From Nocardia pneumoniae NBRC 100136 (lineage in GTDB: Bacteria; Actinomycetota; Actinomycetes; Mycobacteriales; Mycobacteriaceae), in NCBI RefSeq assembly GCF_000308755.1, contig NZ_BAGF01000069.1, forward strand, positions 1-64,000: a stretch of DNA of 64,000 bases, in the 5' to 3' direction. Made by a program: the position numbers and the translations under genes. The notes under the pieces were generated by a model. The model had not been told where the DNA came from and made no database searches. It saw only the letters and a list, made by a program, of their open reading frames with translations. Below, one piece after another: positions 24,211 to 31,549 of this stretch. Numbering within the stretch: the first letter of the stretch is position 1; every line of letters starts with the position of its first letter.

Positions 24211-24666
24211 ATGACGGACGTGCCTGTCGAGGAGTACGTATGCACCCGGATCCGTCGCGCCGAACAGGCGCTGATGGGCCATCACGAGAGCGTGCTGCGC
24301 GCCTACGGGCTGACCATGACCCAATACGCGGTGCTGCTGACCCTGTCGCGCGAGGACGACATGTCCGGCGCTCAACTGGCCCGCGCCTGCGGGGTCACCC
24401 AGCAGAGCATGGCCACCGTGCTGGCCGGGATGCAGAACAAGGGACTCATCGCCCGGAATCCGTCTCCCGTGCATGCCAAAGTCATGATCGCGACGCTCAC
24501 CCCAGCGGGCCGTGATCTGCTCGATCGCGCCTACCAGCAAGTCATCGTGCTCGAACGCGCCCTCACCGACCGCTTCACCCCCGAGGAGCACAAGCTGTTC
24601 TGCGAATTCCTCGACCGCGCCACAGCCACTCTCATCGAGCAGACACCCACCTCCCATACCGGCTGA
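24211..24666 (+). CDS. MarR-family transcriptional regulator
   Basis: 151 residues. Winged-helix pattern: YGLTMTQYAVLLTLSREDDMSGAQLARACGVTQQSMATVLAGMQNKGLIARNPSPVHAKVMIATLTPAGRDLLDRAYQQV, with the recognition helix near residues 60-75 and the wing at SPVHAKVMI. MarR dimers bind short palindromes and release on phenolics or oxidants. The gene is divergent from the quinone-oxidoreductase gene and has paired palindromes upstream. Confidence 0.9.
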   Translation: MTDVPVEEYVCTRIRRAEQALMGHHESVLRAYGLTMTQYAVLLTLSREDDMSGAQLARACGVTQQSMATVLAGMQNKGLIARNPSPVHAKVMIATLTPAGRDLLDRAYQQVIVLERALTDRFTPEEHKLFCEFLDRATATLIEQTPTSHTG

Positions 24667-24715
24667 TCGAAGCGTGCGCACCGGAGCAGCCGCACGCCCG
24701 TCCGACGCGGGTGGG

Positions 24716-24721
24716 TAACCT
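24716..24721 (+). promoter_or_regulatory. Possible leaderless-type -10 (TAACCT) for dapD
   Basis: TAACCT ends 8 nt before the dapD GTG. Spacing is at the long end of the range, so this call is weaker. Confidence 0.4.
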
Positions 24722-24729
24722 CTAGTGAC

Positions 24730-25677
24730 GTGAGCATCCAGGGAGCAGCAGCAGTCGGCATCGCCAATGTGACCGCGGACGGGACCGTGCTGGACACGTG
24801 GTACCCGAACCCACAGCTGGGCGAGTTCTCCGAGACCGGCACCAAGCGACTGGACGAGGCGCCCGCCGAGTACGCGGCGCTGCTCGGCTTCGACGACGCC
24901 CGCGGGGTCGACGTGATCGCGGTGCACACCACGATCGCCGACCTGTCCGCCGCCCCGGTGGACGCGCACGACGTCTACCTGCGCCTGCACCTGCTGTCGC
25001 ATCGCCTGGTCAAGCCGCACGGGGTGAACCTGGACGGCCAGTTCGGCCTGCTGACCAACGTGGTGTGGACCAACCACGGCCCCGCCGCGGTGGAGGGCTT
25101 CGAAGCCACCCGCGCCAAGCTGCGCGCCCGCGGCCCGGTCACGGTGTACAGCGTTGACAAGTTCCCGCGCATGGTCGATTACGTGCTGCCCTCCGGCGTG
25201 CGCGTCGGCGACGCCGACCGCGTCCGCCTCGGCGCGCACCTCGCCTCCGGCACCACCGTCATGCACGAGGGCTTCGTGAACTTCAACGCGGGCACCCTCG
25301 GCGCGTCCATGGTCGAGGGCCGCATCTCCGCGGGCGTCGTGGTCGGCGACGGCTCCGACATCGGCGGCGGCGCGTCCACCATGGGCACGCTGTCCGGCGG
25401 CGGCACCACCGTGATCTCCATCGGCGAACGCTCACTGCTCGGCGCGAACTCCGGCCTCGGCATCCCGCTCGGCAACGACTGCGTCGTGGAGGCGGGCCTC
25501 TACCTCACCGCGGGCACCAAGGTCGCCACCCCCGACGGCACCGTGGTCAAGGCCGCCGAACTGTCCGGCCGCGACAACCTCCTGTTCCGCCGCAACTCCA
25601 CCACCGGCGCGGTCGAGGTGGTCCCCCGCAAGGGCACCGGCATCGAACTCAACGCCGACCTGCACGCGAACGACTGA
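24730..25677 (+). CDS. dapD: Tetrahydrodipicolinate N-succinyltransferase (actinobacterial type)
   Basis: 315 residues from GTG. After an N-terminal alpha/beta domain comes a left-handed parallel beta-helix of hexapeptide repeats (VRLGAHLASGTTVMHEGFVNFNAGTLGASMVEGRISAGVVVGDGSDIGGGAS), then ERSLLGANSGLGIPLGNDCVVEAGLYLTAGTKV. It transfers succinyl from succinyl-CoA to tetrahydrodipicolinate in DAP/lysine synthesis and matches Rv1201c-type DapD in length. It is followed by a long hairpin. Confidence 0.94.
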   Translation: MSIQGAAAVGIANVTADGTVLDTWYPNPQLGEFSETGTKRLDEAPAEYAALLGFDDARGVDVIAVHTTIADLSAAPVDAHDVYLRLHLLSHRLVKPHGVNLDGQFGLLTNVVWTNHGPAAVEGFEATRAKLRARGPVTVYSVDKFPRMVDYVLPSGVRVGDADRVRLGAHLASGTTVMHEGFVNFNAGTLGASMVEGRISAGVVVGDGSDIGGGASTMGTLSGGGTTVISIGERSLLGANSGLGIPLGNDCVVEAGLYLTAGTKVATPDGTVVKAAELSGRDNLLFRRNSTTGAVEVVPRKGTGIELNADLHAND

Positions 25678-25691
25678 GGGATCTCGGGGAC

Positions 25692-25737
25692 GCCGGACGC
25701 TGCTGAGCTTTTCTTCAGGTCAGCAGCGTCGTCCGGC
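25692..25737 (+). terminator. Long hairpin after dapD
   Basis: GCCGGACGCTGCTGA (25692-25706) pairs with TCAGCAGCGTCGTCCGGC (25720-25737), with a 3-nt bulge and a 13-nt loop rich in T and C. There is no T-run afterwards, as is common for actinobacterial terminators. Confidence 0.6.
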
Positions 25738-25782
25738 AACGGCTCCGGGCGTGATCGACTGCCCGCCTGCTGACGCGAATGC

Positions 25783-26019
25783 ACTACGGCGTCGGGCAGT
25801 CCGCGAAGACCTCATCGAGACTGTTGGCGGTGACGGCCCGGTCTATCAGGTGTTGATCGGATCGAGATCGGTGCACTCGGCAATGCGACCGGCGGTGGCC
25901 TCCGACACCGTGAAGCCGCGCGTCCGCAGAACGCGCAACAGCGCCGCGGCCTCACCCCGGGAGTAGTAACGCCGGGCGAACTCGCTCTTGTATTCGCGGA
26001 GTTCGACATCGATGCTCAC
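25783..26019 (-). pseudogene. Frameshifted duplicate of the Rpn-type C-terminal fragment
   Basis: From GTG 26019 the minus strand encodes SIDVELREYKSEFARRYYS then RGEAAALLRVLRTRGFTVSE, continues to ECTDLDPINT and stops; a one-base loss relative to the neighbour then restores LDRAVTA-like sequence ending DEVFAD. It aligns with the C-terminal half of the gene at 26040-26372 but lacks the EGKAEGEVLG segment. It is thus a tandem, decayed copy, and too short to be functional. Confidence 0.65.
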
Positions 26020-26039
26020 ATGAGTTCCGATACGGTCGC

Positions 26040-26372
26040 CTAATCGCTGAAGACTTCGTCGAGGTCGCGGGCGGTCAAGGCACGGTCGAGCCAGGTTTCG
26101 ATCTGGATCTGATCAGTGCACTCTCGGACCCGAGTCTCGGTCGGCTCGGGCACCGTGATGCCACGACTGCGCAAAACCCTGAGCAGCGCTTTGGCCTCAC
26201 CAAGGACCTCGCCCTCCGCCTTGCCTTCGGAGTAGTAATGCCGAGCGAACTCGCTTCTGTACTTGTGCGTTCCGGTGGTCGGCATGAGGCTCTCCAAGAA
26301 GTGCCGGGCCGCCTTCGGGAGAACGGCCATTACCAGGTCAATGTACAGATCGCCGTTGGCCGCGTCGACCAT
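26040..26372 (-). pseudogene. N-terminally truncated Rpn/transposase-like protein remnant
   Basis: The frame encodes 110 residues from ATG, and the same frame stays open a further 28 codons upstream without a start codon (ending YTLPEN just before the Met), so a 5' part has been lost. The visible part has DLYIDLVMAVLPKAARHFLESLM, then KYRSEFARHYYSEGKAEGEVLGEAKALLRVLRSRGITVPE and a C-terminal ECTD-LDRALTARDLDEVFSD. From memory this is the C-terminal end of ~300-residue actinobacterial Rpn/PDDEXK-type proteins; the nuclease domain is absent. Probably non-functional. Confidence 0.6.
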
Positions 26373-26561
26373 GTTCTCGGGGAGAGTGTACCCATGCCCA
26401 CAGACAGGAATCAGTGACGAGGCACGCTGGAGCGTCGACGAGTTGTATTGCGCTGTCTAGGATTTCGTGTCGGCGGCGCCGAGACGAACCGGCTGGATGG
26501 TCAGCTCGGCTGCCACCATCTCGATCTGGACCATGCGCCGGTCGAGCACCACGAAACAGCG

Positions 26562-27122
26562 CTATAGGTCAACCGACAACCGAGGGTGATCGAGCAGCGC
26601 TCGCCATGCGGCGGCCCATGGGAAGCGGTTGATGTAGTCGTTGCCTGCTTTCGGCTCGTGTGGTGAATCTTCGGTCAGCATGGTCACGCCCCACTCTGAG
26701 AGCTTGTGCACCGCATCCTGCACGGCGGGGAAGCTGAGCAGTGCTCGATTTGCGAAGGGCACTGCCACCACTGGTAGCCGTAGCCCAACGGCTTCGACCA
26801 GCAGGCCGAGCGGCAAGGTATCCGAGATACCTGCCGCCCATTTCGCGAGTGAGTTGGAGGTGATCGGCGCGACGATCATTCCGTCGGCTGGCGGCAGGAC
26901 ATCCGGGGCATCAGGTTTCTTGTACTCACTGCGCACCGGATGGCCGGTCCTCGCGGCAAGAGCATCGGCGTCGATGAACCGGAGGCCGTTCGGTGACGCG
27001 ATCACACACACATCCCAACCGTCTGCGCTAGCCAGATCAACCAACTTGTCGACGTCTTGGGCGACGCGCGCCCCAGTCACGATCGCGTACAGGACGGGAG
27101 CTCCGTTCTCGTTCACGACCAC
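26562..27122 (-). CDS. Flavoprotein (PPC decarboxylase/HFCD-like fold)
   Basis: 186 residues from GTG. Motifs are VLYAIVTGARVAQDVDKLVDLASADGWDVCVIASPNGLRFID, then DGMIVAPITSNSLAKWAAGISDTLPLGLLVEAVG and LPVVAVPFANRALLSFPAVQDAV. This is the HFCD flavoprotein fold (phosphopantothenoylcysteine decarboxylase and lantibiotic decarboxylases): an FMN-binding start, the PxTxNxxAK-like APITSNSLAKWA, and a substrate-recognition stretch. It is too short to be a CoaBC fusion and no CoaB partner is near. It lies 59 bp downstream of an XRE regulator on the same strand and probably shares its transcript. Substrate unknown. Confidence 0.78.
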   Translation of the reverse strand: MVVNENGAPVLYAIVTGARVAQDVDKLVDLASADGWDVCVIASPNGLRFIDADALAARTGHPVRSEYKKPDAPDVLPPADGMIVAPITSNSLAKWAAGISDTLPLGLLVEAVGLRLPVVAVPFANRALLSFPAVQDAVHKLSEWGVTMLTEDSPHEPKAGNDYINRFPWAAAWRALLDHPRLSVDL

Positions 27123-27181
27123 ATCGTCTCAACGCCGACCGCCTTGCGCCCACAGGAATGATCGCAAATCCGTTCCGACCG

Positions 27182-28381
27182 CTAGATATTCCCTTCTTTC
27201 GTGCGGACCTGACGCAGTTCCTCTGCCAGGGCATCGAGGGCGTCGTTGGTCTTCCATTTGGCGGACATCTCGCGGTGGAGCGCTCGAATGAATCTGGGCA
27301 GCCTGGATCCTGGCGTCGCAACGGCGACTCGGAGTGCGTCCGACGCTCGAGCGCATGCGGCTTCGGGTTCCCCGGCACCTGCGAGCGCGCATGCCAACTC
27401 CGCGACGTACCAGGTGGCCCACTCGGAGGTGAGTGTGTCGGGATCGAATCCCGCCAGGCCTCGGTTGAGCGATACGACGGCCTTGTCCCACTGCCGAGCC
27501 AGGCGATATGCCAAGCCGCGCTGCATTTCGATGAACGAGTCGGAGTAGAAGTATTGGGCATCGGGCTGCTCGCGGTCGCCTTGCGCTACGAGTTCGGCGG
27601 CCTGATCGAGTTTGGCTTCCATCGCGTCGAGATCACCCTCGATCGCATGTCCACGACCTTCCTGCTGAACGGCCAGCGCGAGGACGGTAGGGCTCAGTGC
27701 GTCGCCATCACGCTGTGCCGCTCGAGACAAGCCGATCATCGTGCCGACCTCGCCCGCCATCCATGCGACGTGACCCCGCATCGACAGCGCTGTGGAGATC
27801 ATGTCCCGGTTGCCGCTCTCGGTAGCCAGTTCGAGCGCCGCGCGATAGTGCTGGACTGCGGCGGCATGGTATCCGAGACTGGCATGGAGCCATCCGGTGA
27901 ACTGCTGCCATCCAGCGGCGACGTCGACCATATCGGCGCGCGCCGACTTCCGAGCCTCGACGGCTAGCGCTGACGCCACCCGAGTTTGCCGAACTGCCAG
28001 CGGCAGAACAAGTTTGGATCCGACTTGGTCCTCCAGCCGTCGAGTCTCCGACAGCAGCTTCGAAAGGTCCTTGACCAATCCGCGATCGATGTAGCGCCGC
28101 TCCGCCAAGGCAGCTGACTCATGCGAGCGCAACAAGTTCGAATGATCGACATCGGTGGACGCGACAACCAGACTCTCATAGATGACCGCGAGTGCCCCGT
28201 CGGATTCGAGGATGCGATCAAGCTTCCGAACGATATCCGCCGGGGGTTTGCGACGGCCGTTCTCGAAACGCGAGACCGCGCCTGGGTCGTAGCTGAGGCT
28301 GCGCGCCAGTTCTCTGACCGACAGACCCGCCTGCGTTCGAAGCCGTCGCAACTCAGCTCCGAACGCTTCCCAATTCTCCAT
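27182..28381 (-). CDS. XRE-family regulator with TPR-like sensor domain
   Basis: 399 residues from ATG, preceded by GGAGAGGGGG. Residues ~8-62 are an XRE helix-turn-helix (LRRLRTQAGLSVRELARSLSYDPGAVSRFENGRRKPPADIVRKLD). The remainder is all-helical with tetratricopeptide-like pairs (AGWQQFTGWLHASLGYHAAAVQHYRAALELATESGNRDMISTALSMRGHVAWM; SFIEMQRGLAYRLARQWDKAVVSLNRGLAGF). This HTH-plus-TPR design is common in actinobacterial regulators that sense peptides or partner proteins. It probably controls itself and the flavoprotein gene downstream. Base composition here is less G+C-biased than in the housekeeping genes, in keeping with an acquired island. Confidence 0.82.
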   Translation of the reverse strand: MENWEAFGAELRRLRTQAGLSVRELARSLSYDPGAVSRFENGRRKPPADIVRKLDRILESDGALAVIYESLVVASTDVDHSNLLRSHESAALAERRYIDRGLVKDLSKLLSETRRLEDQVGSKLVLPLAVRQTRVASALAVEARKSARADMVDVAAGWQQFTGWLHASLGYHAAAVQHYRAALELATESGNRDMISTALSMRGHVAWMAGEVGTMIGLSRAAQRDGDALSPTVLALAVQQEGRGHAIEGDLDAMEAKLDQAAELVAQGDREQPDAQYFYSDSFIEMQRGLAYRLARQWDKAVVSLNRGLAGFDPDTLTSEWATWYVAELACALAGAGEPEAACARASDALRVAVATPGSRLPRFIRALHREMSAKWKTNDALDALAEELRQVRTKEGNI

Positions 28382-28662
28382 CCAGCCCCCTCTCCAGACC
28401 GCCCTGAGCAGCGTTGCAGCATCGACGAATCATTTGGCAACGCCTTGGCCACAGTGCAACGCTAGCGCGAATTCCCTGGTCGCAGGACGCTTCTGGTAGC
28501 CCCGCCGCCGGGTTGATCCGAACTTTCACCGGTTTCCCCGGCGGCGGGTGCTCACCACTTGGAGCGACCAGGAAGCAGGGGTTCGGGATGGGCAGAAGAC
28601 TTACTCACAGCGGTCACCGCAGGCCGTGGACGACTTCCGTCGAACTGCGGAAGGCGTAAAGG

Positions 28663-28977
28663 ATGGGGTTCAACTGGTGGCGAGAAGCCGAGCCGGACGA
28701 GACATCGCCGCAGGCGATCATCGACCGTGTGCAGGCCGAGTGGCGAGCCGAGCGTCACCGTATCGAGGCCGGGGATGCGCGGCCCGCCGACGCCCGGCTG
28801 TGGCCGCAAGGTTGGCCGCATGAGGCGCCCGAGTATCCACTCAGCGTGCCCGAGGCGCACGCCACCATGCAGCGCCACCGGGAATGCCGCGTCCAAGACT
28901 GCCCACGCAAGGCAGCAGCACGGCAAACGCTGATCGAGGCGGGCCGCATGAAACCGGACACGTCACGGGATTACTGA
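28663..28977 (+). CDS. Small protein with HRxC-x4-C motif (second copy of the module)
   Basis: 104 residues from ATG preceded by GGAAGGCGTAAAGG. No membrane helix. The N-terminal half is charged and helical (REAEPDETSPQAIIDRVQAEWRAERHRI). The C-terminal ~45 residues contain LSVPEAHATMQRHRECRVQDCPRKAAARQTLIEAGRMKPD, a clear match to the end of the protein at 15811-16143. Two cysteines and a conserved His-Arg suggest a metal site or a short structural motif. Function unknown. The 281 bp before it (28382-28662) hold no other gene. Confidence 0.65.
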   Translation: MGFNWWREAEPDETSPQAIIDRVQAEWRAERHRIEAGDARPADARLWPQGWPHEAPEYPLSVPEAHATMQRHRECRVQDCPRKAAARQTLIEAGRMKPDTSRDY

Positions 28978-29155
28978 GTTGATGCGGTAACCGTCGGCAC
29001 GGCACAGGTTCTCCCGCGATCTCACCGCGGAATACGCGCTAGATGTAAGAACCTAACGGCAGGTTGAACAAATCACGTTTCATAGTCCCTCGCGTGAGCC
29101 CTCACGCTATCTTCTGCCCTGCTCGCAGTGCAGCGAGCAGATCGGAGTTCAATTC

Positions 29156-29845
29156 ATGCACATCACCTCGATCACGCGCCGCATCGGGATGGCCGCGATC
29201 ACCCTCGTCGCAACGGCTACCGCTTCACTCGGCATCGCCACGCCGCAGGCGGCTGCGGCGCCGGCGCGGGATCCGATCCTTTTCGTCCACGGATGGCAGG
29301 GATCGGCGTCGGACTGGAATTACATGTGGGGCCGATTCCTGGACGCGGGGTACTCCGCGGACGAGATGGCACGATTCAGCTACGACAGCACCCAGTCGAA
29401 CAAGGACATCGCGCTGGAGGTGAAAGCGCAGGTCGATGCGCTGCGCGCGAAAACCGGTGCGGCCAAAGTCGACATCGTCACCCACTCGATGGGCGGCCTC
29501 AACAGTCGCTGGTACCTGAAGAAGCTCAACGGCCTCGATTTCGTCGACGACTGGGTCTCCATCGCCGGCCCCAATCACGGCACCGACACCGCCAACGGAT
29601 GCCTCGACGCCTCCTGCGTGGAGATGCGGGCCGGCTCAGCCTTCCTGACCGAACTCAACAGCACCGACGAAACCCCCGGCCGGGTCAACTACGGCACCTG
29701 GTGGTCACCGTGCGACGAGATCATCAACCCCGATCAGAGCACCATTCTCAGTGGCGCCACCAACACCCAGACGGCGTGCATCGGCCACATCGCGCTGCTG
29801 TCGTCGTCGACGGTTTTCGAGGGCGTGCGCGACTTCGTGAAGTAG
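29156..29845 (+). CDS. Secreted triacylglycerol lipase/esterase (LipA-type)
   Basis: 229 residues. A signal peptide runs to about residue 36 (RRIGMAAITLVATATASLGIATPQAAAAPA). The mature part opens DPILFVHGWQGSASDW (oxyanion region) and carries the nucleophile in THSMGG with Ser111, the first Gly of GxSxG being Thr. A catalytic Asp lies in the C-terminal half and the probable His is in CIGHIALLSS. Three or four Cys in the mature part could form disulfides. This fits small alpha/beta-hydrolase lipases of the Bacillus LipA/Streptomyces type, acting outside the cell on ester lipids. GGAG lies 8 nt upstream of the ATG, and a strong hairpin follows. Confidence 0.88.
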   Translation: MHITSITRRIGMAAITLVATATASLGIATPQAAAAPARDPILFVHGWQGSASDWNYMWGRFLDAGYSADEMARFSYDSTQSNKDIALEVKAQVDALRAKTGAAKVDIVTHSMGGLNSRWYLKKLNGLDFVDDWVSIAGPNHGTDTANGCLDASCVEMRAGSAFLTELNSTDETPGRVNYGTWWSPCDEIINPDQSTILSGATNTQTACIGHIALLSSSTVFEGVRDFVK

Positions 29846-29862
29846 TCGGCTGAGCCCCAGCC

Positions 29863-29894
29863 CGGCCCCGTCTCGCATCCGCGAGGCGGGGCCG
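29863..29894. terminator. Bidirectional hairpin between convergent lipase and DMT genes
   Basis: CGGCCCCGTCTCGC and GCGAGGCGGGGCCG pair over 14 bp with one G-T pair and an ATCC loop. It sits 17 bp after the lipase stop and serves two converging genes. Confidence 0.75.
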
Positions 29895-30021
29895 AATCCT
29901 TGGTCCGTGGATGGCCGCGACATCGGGAGCGCAAAGCCGGGCTTGGTGTTGTCGGCGTCGTCGCCAGCGTGAGCAGGCCCAGGGGGTTTGGCGGCCAGAG
30001 CCGAACGGTGCGCTTCCACCG

Positions 30022-30948
30022 CTACGAGCTGTCGCGGCGAAGCCGAGGCGGCATGTCCCACTGTGGCGTGTGGCCCGGTGGGCCGGGGTCGGCCGGGATG
30101 GCGTCGACGCTTTTGCCGCGCGCGAGCGCGACCGTCGCGAGAATTACCGTCGCGAGCGCGGCCGCCAGCACCGCGACCAACTCGATGTTCACGTCCAGGT
30201 ATTCGCCGAGCGCCAGGAATCCGAGGGTGGCGACCACCACCGGTTCGACGACCGTCGCCGCCGGGAACGACGCGTGCAGGCTTCCGGCCCGATACGAGTA
30301 CTGCTGCACCACCGTGGCGGCCAGGCCGACGACGACCAGCGCGTATGCCTCGGCCGAAACGAGCACCGCGTTCGCGCCCCGGCTCGCGGTTGCCATCACG
30401 CCCTTGACGAGCACGGCGGCGAGCCCGAACAGCGCACCGGAGATCAGGCCCAGCAGTACCGCCCGCCGTGGCCCCGGCCACGCACGGGCACCGAGCAGCG
30501 CGGCGGTGAACAAGGGAGCGGCGACGATCACTACGATTACCCAGTGCAACGTCTCGGCGTGCGGCCGACCGGGCCGGGGATCGCCGACCACCACCAGAAT
30601 CGCGATCCCAGCGGTCAGCGCCAGCGCCCATACCCACTCGCCAGCCGATACCGAGCGCCCGTTGAGCCATGCGCCGAGCGGCAGCACGAACAGCAGCGAC
30701 AGCACCAGCAGGGGCTGCACGAGCATCAGCGCGCCCCTGCCCAAGGCGGCCGCCTGGAAGGCGAATCCACCGACGCCCACGAGCGTCCCCAGCCACCAAT
30801 CGGAGGACCGGAGCAGGCCACCCATGGCCGTGACCGAGTCAGGCATGTCGACTGTTCGTGCGGCGGCACGCTGGCGGATCGCCGCCCCGAGCGCTATACA
30901 CACGGCCGCGCTGAGGGCGAAAACGATGGCGACCTGTGAGGACGACAC
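30022..30948 (-). CDS. DMT-superfamily (EamA-like) membrane transporter
   Basis: 308 residues with about nine to ten hydrophobic helices, starting with VAIVFALSAAVCIALGAAI. Helix pairs include GVGGFAFQAAALGRGALMLVQPLLVLSLLFVLPLGAWL and the second-repeat FPAATVVEPVVVATLGFLALGEYLDVNIELVAVLAAALATVILATV, the end-of-repeat motif of drug/metabolite transporters. The substrate is not predictable. A TAGGCT -10 lies 6 nt before the GTG start. It converges with the lipase. Confidence 0.82.
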   Translation of the reverse strand: MSSSQVAIVFALSAAVCIALGAAIRQRAAARTVDMPDSVTAMGGLLRSSDWWLGTLVGVGGFAFQAAALGRGALMLVQPLLVLSLLFVLPLGAWLNGRSVSAGEWVWALALTAGIAILVVVGDPRPGRPHAETLHWVIVVIVAAPLFTAALLGARAWPGPRRAVLLGLISGALFGLAAVLVKGVMATASRGANAVLVSAEAYALVVVGLAATVVQQYSYRAGSLHASFPAATVVEPVVVATLGFLALGEYLDVNIELVAVLAAALATVILATVALARGKSVDAIPADPGPPGHTPQWDMPPRLRRDSS

Positions 30949-30954
30949 GCCGGT

Positions 30955-30960
30955 AGCCTA
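30955..30960 (-). promoter_or_regulatory. Leaderless-type -10 (TAGGCT) for the DMT transporter
   Basis: On the minus strand TAGGCT ends 6 nt before GTG 30948. There is no ribosome-binding site. Confidence 0.5.
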
Positions 30961-31537
30961 CTCCGGGGCCGCGCCGTGCCGCGGTGCTCCGCACTCCACC
31001 GAGAAGCCTTGCGGGTGCCGCATTCCGGTGTGCGCTCGACATGGCGAAATCGGCGATCGGCAGGGCTGGAGCGCTGGTGCCGCCCGTAATCGTCCGCAGT
31101 GCAGGGGATGCCATCGACGTGTGCGAAGGTTGCGGCAACGCGTGCCGTGTGTACGGCAGATAACAGTGGTTCTACCGCCGCTCAGGAAGCGAAAGCCGGT
31201 CTATATCGACATCCCCGCTCTCGGCCTGGAGTAACAGAATTCGCGCGATGGAAGCAATTTGGGAAACACTAAACCTCGACCTTGCGTCTACCTACGATAG
31301 CTGTGCGATCGGGCGCGGATCGCGAATTCACCGTGAATTTTCTTCGCCCGACGTGATCAGGTGGCCGTTCGGCGGATTCGCCGCCCATTCGCCGGGCCGG
31401 ATGTGGCTACCCAGCCGTTCTCCGGATCTATTTATGCTGCTCAACGGGGGATTGGAGAGGCGCGACGCGGGAGGAAAGCGGACACCGCGACGGGCTGGCG
31501 AGCGGCCGACTATTGCGGCGACAGTGCGGCACAGTCG
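30961..31537. other. 577-bp divergent intergenic region, no supported gene
   Basis: It lies between the DMT gene and the FHA-ABC gene. A 40-residue frame at 31041-31163 ends with a CEGCGNAC cluster, but it has no ribosome-binding site and weak codon bias. Frames reading into the FHA-ABC gene from 31248 or 31361 are rejected in favour of ATG 31550. The region is long enough for regulatory DNA, but I see no clear operator. Confidence 0.4.
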
Positions 31538-31543
31538 TATACT
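31538..31543 (+). promoter_or_regulatory. Leaderless-type -10 (TATACT) for the FHA-ABC gene
   Basis: TATACT ends 6 nt before ATG 31550, with no ribosome-binding site between. It is one of the best -10 matches in the window and fixes the start. Confidence 0.65.
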
Positions 31544-31549
31544 CGCGCT

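Noticed and set aside
31041..31163. 40-residue frame ending CEGCGNACRVYGR
   Set aside because: A cysteine cluster is attractive, but there is no ribosome-binding site, weak codon bias and no coupling to neighbours.
29900..31234. 444-codon plus-strand frame over the DMT gene
   Set aside because: Antisense to a transporter with clear helices; product is Thr/Arg/Pro-rich without motifs.
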